Shown here: one piece after another, positions 6,046-6,782 of the stretch | Position numbering within the stretch: the first letter of the stretch is position 1 | Layout: the number at the start of each line of letters is the position of its first letter | Source: a bacterium | GTDB lineage: Bacteria > AUK180 | Assembly: GCA_030622125.1 (NCBI GenBank) | Contig: JAUXGM010000120.1 | Span: 1 to 6,782, forward strand | Reading direction: 5' to 3' | Length of the DNA stretch: 6,782 nt | The notes under the pieces: generated by a model | Told to the model about the DNA's origin: nothing | What the model saw: only the letters and a program-made list of their open reading frames with translations | The model's database searches: none | Made by a program: the position numbers and the translations under genes

Positions 6046-6754
6046 ATATTTTCATAAAGAGATTTGTCCAAAAAATTAAAAAAACAGCCTCTATAGCGTC
6101 CTTTGTTCCAATCTTTTTCCCTTCTTCATAAGTTCTGCCACTATATGAAATCGGTACTTCATATATTCTAAGGTTCATATGTGAAACAGTTGCAGTAAAT
6201 TCCACTTCAAAACCGAATCGTTTACTTTTAAACTGATGCCTATTAATAACTTTTCTTATAAAAACTTTATAACCACACTCCATATCGCTAAGATTAAGAT
6301 TTGTAAAGAAATTTGACATCATTGTTATTAGTCTATTTCCAACATAGTGTCTATAATATAACACCCTATGTGCTTTTGAAAGAAACCTTGAACCATAAAC
6401 GACATCAGCTTGCTCCTTTAATATTGGTTGTAAAAGATCCGGATAATCTTCCGGAGAATATTCCAGGTCCGCATCCTGAATAAGAATGATATCTCCTGTT
6501 GCAATGTCAAATCCGTTTTGGAGTACGGCGCCTTTACCCTCATTTTTATCTTTTAATATATATTTAATAATTGAATTATTCTTTGCAAGCTCTTTTATTA
6601 TTTCAGCTGAATTATCTGTAGAATGATCGTCAATAAAGATGATCTCTTTTTTTAGCCCCAATGTATTTGAATTTAAAATCTTTTCCAAAATAGTTTTAAT
6701 AGTGTTTTCTTCATTATAGACAGGAATAATTATTGATATTTTTTTATAATTCAT
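6026..6754 (-). CDS. GT2 glycosyltransferase, dolichol-phosphate-mannose-synthase-like
   Basis: Predicted polyprenyl-phosphate hexose synthase or related GT2 enzyme. The 242-residue protein has ISIIIPVYNEE (6-16), FIDDHSTDNS (40-49), the metal-binding DAD in QDADLEYSPEDYP (93-105), VVYGSRF (118-124), SDMECGYKVF (156-165), FGFEVE (180-185) and YEVPISYSGRTYEEGKKIG (198-216). These are typical of the soluble DPM1-like subgroup. There is no two-helix membrane domain, only a hydrophobic stretch near the end (about 221-236) that could rest on the membrane. An in-frame GTG at 6769 would add five residues. The ATG at 6754 is preferred because the family motif begins soon after it, but neither start has a clear Shine-Dalgarno site. 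The gene converges on wecE with a 20-base overlap of their 3' ends, so it is a separate transcription unit. The sugar and acceptor cannot be told from the sequence. Confidence 0.88.
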   Translation of the reverse strand: MNYKKISIIIPVYNEENTIKTILEKILNSNTLGLKKEIIFIDDHSTDNSAEIIKELAKNNSIIKYILKDKNEGKGAVLQNGFDIATGDIILIQDADLEYSPEDYPDLLQPILKEQADVVYGSRFLSKAHRVLYYRHYVGNRLITMMSNFFTNLNLSDMECGYKVFIRKVINRHQFKSKRFGFEVEFTATVSHMNLRIYEVPISYSGRTYEEGKKIGTKDAIEAVFLIFWTNLFMKIFNKKTQ

Positions 6755-6759
6755 ATTGT

Positions 6760-6768
6760 ATTTTATCA
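6760..6768 (-). promoter_or_regulatory. possible extended -10 element just upstream of the - strand glycosyltransferase
   Basis: On the - strand TGATAAAAT (6768 to 6760) fits an extended -10 (TGn plus TAAAAT). The ATG follows after only five bases, so transcription would begin at or near the start codon and give a nearly leaderless message, in keeping with the missing Shine-Dalgarno site. The -35 position lies outside the window, and such AT-rich matches arise by chance. Confidence 0.25.
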
Positions 6769-6782
6769 CAATAAATAAATTA

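Noticed and set aside
6020-6052. AT-only inverted repeat (AAAATATT and AATATTTT, 17-base loop) between the convergent genes as a bidirectional terminator
   Set aside because: The eight-base stem has no G:C pairs and the loop is long, so it would be weak. It lies in coding sequence and fits background AT richness.

Overview
The window is a compact, AT-rich bacterial gene cluster. A strong sigma70-type promoter reads into a histidyl-tRNA synthetase gene (hisS), and five sugar-nucleotide and glycosylation genes follow on the same strand almost without gaps. An oppositely oriented glycosyltransferase gene converges on the end of this block. No RNA genes, mobile elements, CRISPR arrays or gene-free stretches over 300 bases are visible.

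Layout on the + strand: a possible 14-codon tail of an upstream gene (1-45); promoter (53-81); hisS (105-1316); rmlA, glucose-1-phosphate thymidylyltransferase, short form (1318-2046); rmlB, dTDP-glucose 4,6-dehydratase (2052-3062); an ArnC-like polyprenyl-phosphate glycosyltransferase with two C-terminal membrane segments (3049-3978); a sugar N-formyltransferase of the Fmt/ArnA family (3978-4931); and wecE, a dTDP-4-amino-4,6-dideoxygalactose transaminase (4906-6045). On the - strand lies a soluble dolichol-phosphate-mannose-synthase-like GT2 gene (6754-6026). Its last 20 bases overlap the end of wecE.

How the genes may work together (inference from family identities): RmlA makes dTDP-glucose, RmlB converts it to dTDP-4-keto-6-deoxyglucose, WecE aminates C4 to give dTDP-4-amino-4,6-dideoxygalactose (Fuc4N), the formyltransferase caps the amine, and the ArnC-like enzyme moves the formamido sugar onto a polyprenyl phosphate. 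This parallels the UDP-based Arn pathway (ArnB transaminase, ArnA formyltransferase, ArnC transferase) but uses dTDP-6-deoxyhexose chemistry. The rmlC and rmlD genes for rhamnose and the wecD acetyltransferase of the enterobacterial Fuc4NAc route are not in the window. A deformylase (ArnD) and a final transferase (ArnT) are not seen either. This lipid-linked formamido-sugar module is the most interesting content.

Organism: a low-GC bacterium with clear Shine-Dalgarno sites and a consensus sigma70 promoter. HisS is of the form resembling eukaryotic and Bacteroidota enzymes (DLTVP...REFYQCD) rather than the E. coli form. The promoter and Shine-Dalgarno sites argue against a typical Bacteroidota member. 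A lineage related to the FCB group or another candidate phylum is possible, but I cannot place it from this window.
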